Part shown: one piece after another, positions 45,286 through 56,241 of the stretch | How positions within the stretch are numbered: position 1 is the stretch's first letter | Layout of the letters: each line of letters opens with the position of its first letter | NCBI GenBank assembly: GCA_019916065.1 | Contig: CM034233.1 | Location: 39,038,862 to 39,102,861 of the forward strand | Length of the DNA: 64,000 nt | From: Vitellaria paradoxa | Lineage: Eukaryota; Streptophyta; Magnoliopsida; Ericales; Sapotaceae | Reading direction: 5' to 3' | The notes under the pieces: model-generated | What the model was told of the DNA's origin: nothing | Databases searched by the model: none | What the model saw: only the letters and a program-made list of their open reading frames with translations | Position numbers and translations under genes: made by a program

Positions 45286-45698
45286 CTAAGGTTTGTCCTT
45301 AACCGCCTTTTGAGGCACATAAATAATTTCAAATTCTTGAAAAAGAGAAGACCATCTTGCTACTTGATTAGATAAGACTAGTTTCGATATGATATACTTG
45401 ACATAATTGGCTTTAAAGATGAGATAAATAGTAAGAGCATGAAAATAGTGCTGCAACTTTAAAATTGTGAACAGTAGGGCCAAACACATCTTTTTAATTG
45501 GTGAGTAGTCTAACTCATTGGGATCATCATCCTTCTAAGATTGTAAAGGGCATTTTCTTTTCCATTTTCATATTCTTGAGCAAGTAAAACCCCAACAGAC
45601 CGTTATTGTGCAACAATGTATAGAACCAATGGCTTCTAAGGAATAGAAGCAGCTGATACTAGTGATTTCATCAAACAATCCTTAATGCTTTTAAAGGT
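45286..45698 (-). pseudogene. Element F RT-linked RNase H (part left of solo LTR G)
   Basis: KPLVLYIVAQ, then SVGVLLAQEYENGKENALYN and, at 45489-45286, LTIYLIFKANYVKYIISKLV and LFQEFEIIYVPQKAVKDKP. This is the usual Tat RT-proximal RNase H segment. The upstream RT half continues at 49514, on the other side of solo LTR G. Confidence 0.8.
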
Positions 45699-46450
45699 AT
45701 TGCTGTCACACCCTGGATTTTCATAACCCGAATGCCCGGGGGTGACTTGGGATTATTTGTTGGGTATAAAAATAAGATGATAATAACACGCTGTCACACC
45801 CTAAAATTTTTCTCTAAATGGGGTTGTCCTGCAATAATTTAAGGTATTCAAAATCTCTTATTTATCCCAAACAATATTTATATGTCATTAGACTAAATCA
45901 TTTGATGGGATTCAACTACATGGCACAAAATAAAATAGAGAATAGTATTACAGAGCCATCTAAGCGTCTCAACCGTTCGATTAACATTTCATATCAAATA
46001 AAAGTAAACTAGGTCTAAACTTAAAAATTACAATCATCCAACAATTATTATTACAAACCACAATAATAAATAAAGTCTTCCAGTACTGCGCAAGAAAAAA
46101 AAAAGATAACTCTTCTGGTGGAATATTTAAGAAAAATTAAATTCTTTCTAGCTCATCTTCGGTATCCCTGTTTTTAATATCTTGAAAAAAAATTCCCACA
46201 AGGGGTGAGCTACTAAAGCCCAGTAATCAGAATCTCCTAAGTGCCTATATGCAATGGTTGTAATGCTACACTGTATTAGGTGACTCAATATAGTGAATGT
46301 GATTAGGTGACATACTGTTCATGCAACAATTAATTTAATAGATCCCAACTGAATAATGTAAATTATACTTACAACGGTTCAATGAAACTGTCACTGTAAC
46401 TACTATTTTACTTACACGTAAAATAGTTAAATGTTGATATGTGTATCACA

Positions 46451-46552
46451 ATGAAATCTATGCCGCAGTGGTGGGGATCTTAGATTCAGATCTTTAAGGT
46501 TTCGGGATCAAACCTCATAGCGATACAGGTTTCGTATATATATTTTTCCTAC
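46451..46552 (+). mobile_element. tRNA-derived SINE-like piece (degenerate)
   Basis: Pol III promoter boxes: A box TGCCGCAGTGG (46461-46471) and B box GGGATCAAACC (46504-46514), 33 bp apart. A T-rich tail with TTTTTCCTA follows. Both boxes are near consensus. Ends and TSD are unclear. Confidence 0.5.
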
Positions 46553-47292
46553 ATCTTTTTATAAAATATCCATCTAAAGGAATTAAATATAATTAAATAA
46601 TTCTAACACATCATTCATACATAAGCAAAAGAGGTTGCCAGTCATAGTAAAATTTGATAAACGAGTTTAATCTAAATCCTCCTAAGGTAATCATATTTCT
46701 ATCCTCCTCTACCACTAGCCTTGGGAACCAGTGACTTTACAGGCTTAGCATCCAATGCATTCTGACGGTGTCACCCACTAAAAACCTAGTCGTCGCGACC
46801 AGCTACCTGACTGGCCAGGTCAGAAGGGAGCATCTCCCAAATAAAATACATATGTTCCCATCTCCATCTAAAAGGCCATTTCTACCCACCTATCACCCCA
46901 TTCCCAAAAAATAACTTTAGCACCGAGTTCCTTAATTTTTTTTTTTCACCCTTTTAGATTTCCAAGGGTACCTTGTAAGGAAATAAGACATTTTTAATAA
47001 CAATCGGCAATGTTCCTGGGCGATGAATCAAAAGTGAGATTATTTAGTCACATGCAGTATATTTTTAATACTTTATCTAAATCCATAATTTAATAATAAT
47101 TCTCAATAAAACAAAGATTCAACATTGTCACCAATATTATTATCACAAAGGTAGGTACTACATGTAAATTAATAAGTAGCAAGTAGCTAGAAAATAATTT
47201 AGAATTTGAAAAAGTATATTAGTTAATTCTTTTGACAAGTTTGCCGTACTACCTTTGATAAGAATAAAATTATTTCTAATGGTATATTTATT

Positions 47293-47396
47293 AAGCCGAG
47301 GTTGGTAGCTTAGTGGGTGGGTGACCCTAATTGCGATTTGAAGTCGCAAGTTCGAACCTCATTAACTGCGATCTCAATTTTTTACCTCTTTTTCCT
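47293..47396 (+). mobile_element. tRNA-derived SINE-like piece
   Basis: A box TAGCTTAGTGG (47306-47316) and B box AGTTCGAACCT (47349-47359), followed by a T-rich tail. A possible TSD ATTTATT flanks it (47286-47292 and 47397-47403), though this is weak in AT-rich sequence. The region after the B box (AACCTCATTAACTGCGAT) resembles the piece at 46451. Confidence 0.6.
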
Positions 47397-48324
47397 ATTT
47401 ATTTTATTATTTTATGGAATATAAAGATAATAAATAGCTCTTTTGACTTATATATAATTTTTGAAAAATTAATAAGTTTTATTTTATTCAAAATAATTTG
47501 AATAAATTCCCAATCATCATCTTATTTATAACCAAACCCTTATCATAGGTTTTCAGCTTCAAGATATCCACAAATATCCATAGAATTATTCCAATATTTA
47601 GGAAGATATTAAATAAGTTTCATTAAATCCACTTAATCATAAAAATATAGTTATATAACTTGCTAGGTTGACAAAACAATGCCTAAAAGAATCAATTAAA
47701 ATAAATCAAATTTATTTAAGGAAGACCAAATGAGGAAAGAATAAGTCTATTGTTTCATTTGGGCATTTTTAATCAAATACTTGGTTTTATTTAGCCATTT
47801 TAGTTTGAATAAGCCATCCAACTATCTATGATGAAATTGATTGTCTAAGTCAGTTATCATAAATATTAGAGTGTCAAATGATACATATTATCCAGTTTAA
47901 AATAATTTCATATCAATTGGAAAATAATTAACTAGCATCATCTTAACAGTCCACTTCAGTATTATATCAAATAGTATAAGTGTTTTACTATATCAGGCCT
48001 TGTGAACAAAATTACACATCTATAGAAATTATTAACATGACAATAATTAACAAAAGGTAATTGGAAATTTAAATAAATCTTTAAACATAATATTCTAAAA
48101 AAAAATCCAAACAAGCATCAATTAAAGACTAAGCGGAGACAGCAGGTTAAAAGAAAATTCATATAAAATAGAGCAGAACTCCAATATCTATAAACTTTAT
48201 ATCTGTAGAAACTAGACTTTAAGACCTACAACTTTCATGTTTTACACTTACAAAATTTCTAAGGTCTAAAGGTGCAAAAACAGCCTTGAATTCAGTTTGT
48301 TTAGAATATACAGTTTTACACGTG

Positions 48325-48510
48325 CTCAGTATTTTGAGCCTAACTTTTGACTCACAACTCGGATTGATGCAAATCATTTTGGGTTGGAAAGAAAACTTAA
48401 AGGGCTACAACTTTTATGTTTTAGCCGAAGCCTAATTCCACTGTTTTAGGGGTCAGAAGTACCTTAGAGGTTACAAATAGAGAGCTATTAGCATACTGGG
48501 CTATATCAGT
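48325..48510 (+). other. Cross-family LTR module, copy in solo LTR G
   Basis: Landmarks CAGTATTTTGAG, CACAACTCGGATTGATGCA, TTTTGGGTTGGAAAGAAAAC, GGGCTACAACTTTTATGTTT, TAGCCGAAGCC and AGAGAGCTATTAGC, in the same order as in C and H. A partial second copy (GACTTTAAGACCTACAACTT) lies just upstream near 48218. Confidence 0.75.
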
Positions 48511-49513
48511 CAAAGTTTTGGCTTCCCTACCCCCAATATGCGGGTATTCTTTTTTCCACAATTAAGTTTCATACTTCAAACCAAAAAAATGCTTCAGCTT
48601 CAAATTGAAGACATCAAATACATTTTAGGAGGTTCGTCATCCTACCTCAATGAAGATATTGGTGACCAAGCCTGAGAAAGAAAAAGGAGTTGAGCTTTGA
48701 ACACCACCTAATTGGAATGTTCCAAGCCTTTTTTCTTCCTTCAAGCAACACCTAATCTCTAACCACACTAAATAATGATTTTTTTTCTCTTATTTTCTTC
48801 TCTTTGAAGCCACACAATTTATAAGAAATCATGGGAGTGTAGAGAAAGTATCGGTGGAGAAAATAACCTCTACTTCCCATACTTCAAAGCAACTAAGGTA
48901 AGATCATACATATACAATAGGTAGCATGATCCAAGAATCATGCTTGCTTTTTGACTATCTAACCATATAATTTAAGAGAGGTATTGGAGAATGGATGAAG
49001 ATGGGTAGCATGATCCGGGAATCATGCTAGCTTTTTGACTAATTAAATAAATTATTTAAAAGATGCTTTAAGGTCATCAATGTAGGGTCTTCTTTTTGAC
49101 TAATTAGCCAAATAATTTGAAAGATTGTGAGAGATGTATGGAAGAAATGATGGATGGAAAATGAAATTTGCCAGGAAATGATTTAGAGCTACTATTCATG
49201 AGTCAACTCAATGAGTAATAAAGTGAGTTGAAGTGAGTTGAGGTGAGTCAAAGAAAGGGTTAACCCATGGGTTAATGGGCTTGGGTTAAACCAAATAGGT
49301 AATTTGGGCTAGGAATTGTTTGGATAAAAGTTTAGAAATTCTACATTAAACTCCCACATAAGGTGAAATTAAATCCAAAAATCTTTCCAACTAATTTTAT
49401 CATTCCAAAAATTTTCAAATCCTTAATTTTCTAGATTTTTTATTATAATAAAAATCACCACCACACTTAAGCAAATTAATTAAGAGAAAAAAATTTCAGG
49501 TTATTACAATTGC

Positions 49514-50480
49514 TGCATGCTTCATCCCATTCGTATAGAACTCCTTTCTTCATTAGCCGACTAGATGGTTGACAATGACCAGCTAAATTTGAAACTAGCT
49601 GTCATAGACAAGCCAAATGCCCTTGCCGACTCTTGACCTCATAAGTATTTCGGGGTTCAAGCATCCTTAAGATAGTGTTGATCTTTGTTTGGTCTATTTC
49701 AAAACCGTGATTACGTACAATGAACCCAAGGAACTTTTCAGAGGTAACACCAAAGGTGCACTTCAAGATATTTATCTTAAGCTGGTATTGACGTAGGTGG
49801 TTGAACAGCTTCTTTAGATATTGAAGATGATCTACTTTCTTTCTTAACTTTACAACAAGATCATCCACATAGCATTCAATATTTTTGTGAAGCATGTCAT
49901 CGAAAATCTTTTACATCTCTTTGATAAGTGGCCCTTGCATTCTTTAATCAAAATGGTATTGCTTTGTAACAGCAAATGCCTTTGGGTGTACGAAAAGCTA
50001 TGAACTCTTTTTCTTGCTGTGCCATGCAAATTTGGCTATAGCTGGACGAGCCATCCACGAAGGATAAAGATTCGCGACCAATAATAGCATCCGCCATCAG
50101 TTCTATCAATGGGAATGGAAAGTCATCTTTTAGACAAGCATAGTTGAGGTCTAGAAAGTCAACACATAATTGAATTTGTCCATTCTTATTTGTGACAGAG
50201 ACAATACTCGAGATCCAAGTTGGATACTTGACTTATCAAATAAATCTAGGCTCAACAAGTTTATTGACTTCAGCTTTGATCCTCAGAATCAACGCCAATC
50301 TTGTTTAATTGGTCAGACACCCCGCTTTACTGGCAAATAATGAACAGTAACCTTAGGGTCTAACCTAGGCATTTCTTTGTAGCTCTAGTTAAAGACATCT
50401 TTGTATTCTATGAGAAGCTCAACTTATGCCTTTTCTACCTTAGGACTAAGAAGAGCAATTATGTAAATTGTTCGAGGGTC
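49514..50480 (-). pseudogene. Element F reverse transcriptase (part right of solo LTR G)
   Basis: Minus-strand blocks in changing frames: VEPRFI, YPTWISSIVSVTNKNGQIQL, CVDFLDLN, FPFPLIELMADAIIGRESLS, FVDGSSSYSQICMA, EFIAFRTPKGICCYKAIPF and, at 49895-49602, IECYVDDLVVKLRKKVDHL with the catalytic YVDD box, then CTFGVTSEKFLGFIVRNHG. These are standard Tat RT motifs. Multiple stops and frameshifts break it. Confidence 0.85.
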
Positions 50481-50506
50481 TTCTAGTGTTTCGAGGTAAA
50501 TTTCTT

Positions 50507-51556
50507 TTAAGTCATCAACAGTGACTTAAAACCTTCTTCAAATTTTGGCAGAGCATCATCAACTTCCTCTTTCACTTGAATTTCATCATCACTTACACTG
50601 ATGTGAAATGAGTATTCAATGTTTTCTTCCTTAGAGAGGGTATTTGATGTCTCAGCAGAAGATCTCGTGACTACCACTGTTTGTCGCTTCACTTTCAATT
50701 CTTTTTTAGCTGTCACTACCAGAGTAATATGATGCGTCATGCGAGATGATATTTTACTTCTGAGATCATTGGGGTCTTCTAAGATAATATTGATCTTTTT
50801 TTTTTTCTTTTTAATGGTCTTCTTAGAGATTCCCAATCTATTCTAGATAGATTTTCAAGGTGCAGGAGATGCAATGACTTGATTTGATGCCAAATTTTCT
50901 ACCCCCAGTCGATCAAAAAATGAGTGTTTTGACTTTGTCTTTTCTAGATGGTTAAAAATTGATACTCTTGGATTTGTTTCTTCCAAACAATTAGAAGTTG
51001 ATGTTTGTGGATTTACTTTTTGTAGATGATCAAAAATTAAAGTTTGTGAATTTATTTCCTCCAAATGATCAAGGACCAAAGGCTTGAGTGGTACTGGCAA
51101 TTCATCTTCCTAAGTAGTAATGTAGTTGGCTAATTTTTTTATGATGATACCCACTAGAGCAAGTGAAGTGAAACTAAGGCCTAAATGAGGATTCTGAACA
51201 GTATATCCCTTTTGCTTTAGCATCTTTTGAGCTGAGTTTAACCTATGAACGTCTTGTCAATCAGCTTTTGGTGGCAATTTTCCTAAGTTGGATGACTTAT
51301 TTGGATTATATCCAGTTTTTGCAAGAAGATTGTATGCATTTAGATCAAAGCCCTTATTTGCGCACGTTGAAGGCAGGTCACCATGCTCTACTTTAAGACT
51401 TTGTGTTGGCCGAACAAATTCTCGGATTGGCGTAGTCACCATAGTTTGATTGATATTAGTAAAAGGGAGAAATAGTTCATCTAAGGCTTGATCATCAACT
51501 TTTCGAACCTTTGGTGCATAACAAAGTACTAGAGTGGCATTGTTAAAGGCTTTCAC
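50507..51556 (-). pseudogene. Element F linker between protease and RT, with imperfect repeats
   Basis: 51556-51257 ends GFDLNAYNLLAKTGYNPNKS and LGKLPP, a conserved segment before RT in Tat elements. 51100-50855 carries three to four copies of an approximately 18-residue repeat (FDHLQKVNPQTSTSNCLE, FNHLEKTKSKHSFFDRLG). The segment 50836-50507 is acidic. The role is unknown; such VFDRLG-type repeats are known between protease and RT in Tat polyproteins. Confidence 0.65.
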
Positions 51557-51639
51557 ATTATACTTCTCATCACCGCATTTAATGAGTTTGTTGATTTCCT
51601 CCTTCTGATCAGAAGTTTTACCACTCTTGTCATCTTGGG

Positions 51640-52200
51640 GATTGTCACTTCGTTAAAAATTATATGTTGATAAAGTACTGACTGGCTATAATTCTTCCAC
51701 CACAGTGTGTGCCAAGAAGAACTTGGCATCAACAAAGTGTGATTCAGCTTTAGTGAATGGCTTCTAATCAGCTATAATTCTTTTGATTTTCTTATCACGA
51801 TGATATTTAGGGCATTAATGGAGAGTAGAAGGAACCACACCATTCCCATGGATCTAAGGCTGTCCCAACAGCATATTGCATAAAGTTCTGGCATCAAACA
51901 CGTGGAACAATGCAGTTGATGTCATGTCGTAAATGAGCAAGTTGAGATAGATTACTCCAATTGTTCTCTGCCCCCTTAATTAAAGCCTTGAATCATCAAG
52001 TGACTACATGACAATTCATCCATACTGATGTCCAATTCCGTCATCCAATGAAGAGGTTAAATGTTGATTGCTGATCTACCATAAACAAGCACTTTATTCA
52101 ATCTTTACTCACGTGTATAACCAGAGATGAAGAGAGGTCGATTGTGTGGTGTTGAACCAAGTATAGGATCTTCGTCTGAGAAAGTCAAATTCTTCATACT
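51640..52200 (-). pseudogene. Element F aspartic protease (Tat-type), broken
   Basis: Readings include RLNKVLVYGRSAINI (the family active site is DGGSA-like; here Asp is replaced by Tyr), then LHWMTELDISMDELSCSHLM and IQGFN, followed by STALFHVFDARTLCNMLLG and SMGMVWF. The order matches Tat proteases. The catalytic Asp is lost and several stops are present, so it is dead. Confidence 0.75.
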
Positions 52201-52739
52201 AGCAACAAATGTATCACCACAAGTTTTGAAGTAAGTTCTTATGATGTTTGCATAGGTAATAAAGATGATTCAACTCTTTCTTTGGTTAGTTCTTCTACAT
52301 TCATGACATGACATTCAACAGTCTCAAGATTAGGTTGATCAGCTTTCTACCAAGATTTTGGAAGGAACTCCCATAAAGTGTGGGAGTATGTTGTGTTTGA
52401 ATAAAAGTGTCAACTGTTGTAGTTGATGCTGTTCATTAGACTTTTTTCTTCTTCCACTACTTCTTTTTGTTAAATCTTATGAACTTTGGCTTGCAGTGGA
52501 TGATTTGAGGGTGATGAGACTTCAACTTACTCTTTTTTTTGCGAGTAACAAGTGTCCATCATTCCTCAGCTAAATCAATTGTTTCTTTTATAGCACTCTT
52601 ATTTGTCATTAGTTATATAGAAGAACCAGATTGACACATGGATATTTCTATTGTACCAAACGATCCAAATTGAACTTCAAACTTGGAAATCAAACTTTCA
52701 AGTGTAGGATCAATAGCTTTAATCACAATAGCAACTTGG

Positions 52740-54540
52740 TTAGTGGCATCTACCTCCTTCTCTTCTTCTACAAGGATCTTCCCTTGACTTGCCAGTTACA
52801 TAATCTTTTCTTTGAGAATGAAACATCCTGAGTAGATGGCTAATTAATAGGTGATACTTGCGATAATTCAGATCATTAACTTTATTAGCTTCTTCGAGGT
52901 GTTTCATATCTAGAAACTCAATGAGCTTTAGCTTTAACAAATCCTCGAGCATTCAAGGTACTTCGGAGTTAGGAAACGAATATTCCTTGTCTTGAATTTG
53001 TTTGAGCATAAGTCTTTTCCATCTTTTTCCTTAAGTGGATTCAGCCTTCTTCATCTCTTTCTTCCTAGGTTTGCTTTAAATTTTAGCTAATGTAAAAACC
53101 TTCACTGGTGCAATGGAAATAGATTTGGATTCTTTGGAGAAAGTCTAACCCCCTTTGCAGTTGTTTTATGGCTTGTTTCATATTTTGTGAGATTCTTGAG
53201 TTAGTAGCTCTTGATTACCACTTGAAGTGATGTTGAGTTCAATGTCATGAGCACAAGTTGCCAATTCTTCAAAGGTTTTAGGCTTCATGCCTTAAAAAAT
53301 ATAATGAAGCCCCCAGTGCATGCCTTGAATGCACATCTTAATTGCTAAAGCTTCAGACAGCCTATCCTTAAAGTTGAGGCTCTGATTTCTTCATCTGTTG
53401 ATGAAGTCGATGACATGTTCTTCTTTCCACTGGCGAGAGTTTGTGAGCTCGATCAAACTCGGTATAGCAGGTACTATAAAATTTGTTGAGAAATTGTTGC
53501 TCTAACTGATCCTAGCTATCAATGGTACTAGTGTCTAGATCGCAATAGCGGTCAAATGCATTACCTTTGAGAGTTTGAGCGAACTATATGACCAGGAGAT
53601 CTCCATAAATTCCAGCATTGCTACAAGTTTCCATAAAGTACCCAACATGTTGCTTTGGATTTCCTTTGCCGTCAAATTGTTGAAACTTCAGTAACTAGCA
53701 AGCATCCTCAGTTGATCAATCTGACAAGTGTTAGGCTTAACATATGTGAGAGAAGATTTTGGGGTTTTCTCGTTCTTGTCTTTGAGGGTGCCTAAAATGA
53801 ATTCCTTTAGCTGATCAATAAGGACAGAACCATCAGCAGAGACCGATAAGCTTTTAGAAATTTCTTTTTGCTTACTAGATGATTCAATCACTTCTTCTGG
53901 TTTTGGAGGAGTAGGAATTTGGCTTGATTATCCAGCGTTGTTCAACTTATTCATTATAGCTTTAATTTGGTGATCATGTTCTTAGACCACCTTGCACAAA
54001 TTCTTCACAATCTTTGATAACAAGTTAACTTGCTCCTTTAACGGCATTGCATTCGTCATCATCATAGTCGTAGCTGTTGAGCTTTGAGAACTGGCGGAAT
54101 CATTTATGCGGCTTAAACTTTGATTAGGGAGTTTTTAGAGAGAAGTTGGATTTAGAACTGCTTGAATCATCGATCTTCTTTTGGCCAAAATTGAGCTTGA
54201 CGCTTAAATTAAATCCTTGAGATATGGAAAGATGTCATAAAGCCTTCTCCAGAATTACAGAAATGTCTTCCTTTGGTTTTATAGTAGCAGCAGCATCTTC
54301 TTTGCCCCCTGGAAGACTTGATGATGTGGATGTTGTCTTTAGTGTACTTGAGTTAAAAACAGGTGTTGATTTTTCCAGCATCAGGGTTTGCTTCAGTGCT
54401 TCAACCATAGCTTTTGCCTTGTTTTGTGTGACCAAACCAGTGCTTTGAGCAGTAGATCTCGAGCTAGTGTTGCCAACAACAAATTTGGAGCCTTCAACTT
54501 TTAGATCTGAAACCTCTGAATAGTCGATCTTGGGAGCCAT
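52740..54540 (-). pseudogene. Element F gag (Tat-type), broken
   Basis: Start at ATG 54540 (MAPKIDYSEVSDLKVEGSKF). It runs through 53891-53688 and the most conserved region near 53480-53230 ([62 protein letters not shown]). It ends with MLEDLLKLKLIEFLDMKHLE and VNDLNYRKYHLLISH near 52950-52830, the Tat zinc-knuckle-less gag tail. At least eight stops or frame changes are present. Gag would form the particle around element RNA. Confidence 0.83.
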
Positions 54541-54589
54541 TGAGAGCTTGACTGACTTGATGAAGAGAGGAGATAAGAGGCAGAGATAG

Positions 54590-54606
54590 TCCCACCGGGC
54601 GTGCCA
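54590..54606 (-). other. Primer binding site of element F
   Basis: TGGCACGCCCGGTGGGA on the coding strand, 6 bp from the LTR end. This PBS type is common in Tat-lineage elements; I do not assign the tRNA with certainty. Confidence 0.8.
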
Positions 54607-54896
54607 GAAATTTGTACACACAAATTTCATGTTTGGAAATAAAACAGAAAATTACAGTAACAAATTGATTTATTGATTTAAAGAAAAATGGATTATAATC
54701 TCTAATAATTTTTAACCAAATAAATAAAATCCTCTAATTCTTCTTTTATTGATGTCAATTCATTGGCTTAAAGCTTGATCTCGAACCAACACATGACTGT
54801 TCTTGATGCTTGAGAGTCTGTGGGGCTTTGGCAGCTTGATCTAGTAGAGTCTCCTTCTATGTAAAAAGAATGTCCCTCTGTCTTTGGTAGTGATCC

Positions 54897-54906
54897 CTAT
54901 TTATAG
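54897..54906 (-). promoter_or_regulatory. TATA box of element F right LTR
   Basis: CTATAAATAG on the coding strand, at the same place as in the left LTR. Confidence 0.65.
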
Positions 54907-55478
54907 TTGTGTGGGGGAGAGTCACAGTAGAGTTTAACTTCTCCAAAATAATTATCTCATTATTTTATTTATTGAATAAGAGATTGTATCAAGTAGTTTG
55001 GATAATATCATACTTCTTAAATAATTATCTCTTATTTATATATTTTTTAAGAGATAAATATTAATAAGTATTAATTATTTTTAACAGTGGGTCCTGCTGA
55101 CAAGTGGCTCAATTTTCAAGTTGTTAAGGCTAAAACTTGTAAATTGACAAATCCATGATAAAATAGAATTGTATGTACTTTAGACTTAGTGTAGGATAAG
55201 ACACTGGAGTCTTAAGTCGATTAGAACTCTAAAAAGTCTTAGAAAATAATGTTTCCAAAGGGGCTAGAAGTCTTGAAGAGGTTGAAAAGCAAGTTTCCAA
55301 AGTAGCCAGAAGTCCTGAAGAGGTTTGGAATTGAATAACGTAGGAAAAACACAGAAAGACCGCACTTGGCCGTAGGAAAAAGCCGAGAGAGATTAAGCCA
55401 TGCGGGAAGGCCACTCTGAGTCACGGGAAGGCTGCAGGAAGGTCGCAGGTGCACCCTTCCCGCAAGGTACCAGCATGA

Positions 55479-55680
55479 CAACTTTCTATTCTCAATTTCC
55501 AACGTAATTTTGACCTCAAAGATGACGGATTCAGGCTTCGGCTAAAACACAAAAGTTGTAGCTCTTTGAGTCTTTTTCAACCCAAAAGGAATCAGGTCAA
55601 TCCGAATTGTGAGTGAAAAGATATGGTCAAAATACTAACAGGGTGTTGAGCTAAAACTTCAACTGCACACCACTTCAATA
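55479..55680 (-). other. Cross-family LTR module, copy in element H 5' LTR
   Basis: On the minus strand: ACACCCTGTTAGTATTTTGA, CACAATTCGGATTGACCTGA, AGAGCTACAACTTTTGTGTT, TAGCCGAAGCC, GAGGTCAAAATTACG and AGAAAGTTGTC, in the same order as in C. As in C, a GC-rich array follows it directly in module orientation. The 3' LTR copy is at about 59888-60085. Confidence 0.78.
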
Positions 55681-55701
55681 GCCCCAGCTGCCTCTGATGA
55701 T

Positions 55702-55710
55702 CTATATATA
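55702..55710 (+). promoter_or_regulatory. TATA box of element H 5' LTR
   Basis: CTATATATA, about 30 bp upstream of a GAGAAAAAGAGAGAGAG leader. The 3' LTR has TCTATATA at 60113-60120. Confidence 0.55.
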
Positions 55711-56241
55711 TCTCATACCGTTTTCAAGGAGAAAAAGAGAGAGAGAAGAGGCACACAAATATAGAGAGAATACACATATGATTGGAAGCTTAAAAGTTTA
55801 ATTCTCTCCATCACTTAGCCATCATGGTTCGTGTTCAATCCGAACGAGTTCATGTTTGAAGTTTGTGGATGCTATGGATTCAGCACGCTGTGGATTCAGT
55901 GAATCTACCGAGTCGGTGTTGAGTCTTCGAGGAGTTGAAGGGCTTTCGCTAGAGGATTTGGTGCATCAAGGATTCAAGCAAATGTCAGTGAGAGTATAGA
56001 GTTGAGGAGTCAATCTATAGAGAGTTTGAGTTTGTAACCAACGTTCGTTTATTATAGTGAAAGTTTTGTTTGTGGCTTCCCTTCGTGGGTTTCCTTGTTT
56101 CTTGTATATCTCACCTTCTATTTATCTTTGTGCGTGATTGTGATTGATTGGTTGGGATCCTCTGTCAGCATATCTCAAATTTTCAATTGGTATCAGAGCA
56201 AGTACGTTTTTTAGAACAAAACATGATCTTGTTATTGTCTG

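Larger units (their letters stand above)
45704..49508 (-). mobile_element. Element G: solo LTR of a gypsy-type element
   Basis: 3.8 kb without coding sequence, TG...CA ends (TGTCACACCC ... GGTTATTACA), flanked by a perfect TSD ATTGC (45699-45703 and 49509-49513). Its ends resemble those of element B (TGTCACGCC ... GATATTACA), so it is a related family; minus orientation is assumed from that. It splits the pol of F. A second TGTCACACCC start occurs at 45793, 89 bp inside. It carries two tRNA-SINE-like pieces and the cross-family module. Confidence 0.85.
55122..56185 (+). repeat. Element H 5' LTR
   Basis: 1064 bp, TGTTAAGGC ... TCTCAAATTTTCA. Contains a GC-rich CGGGAAGG cluster (55402-55465), the cross-family module on the minus strand (55479-55680), a TATA box (55702-55710) and an AGAGAGAGA leader. 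Confidence 0.93.
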
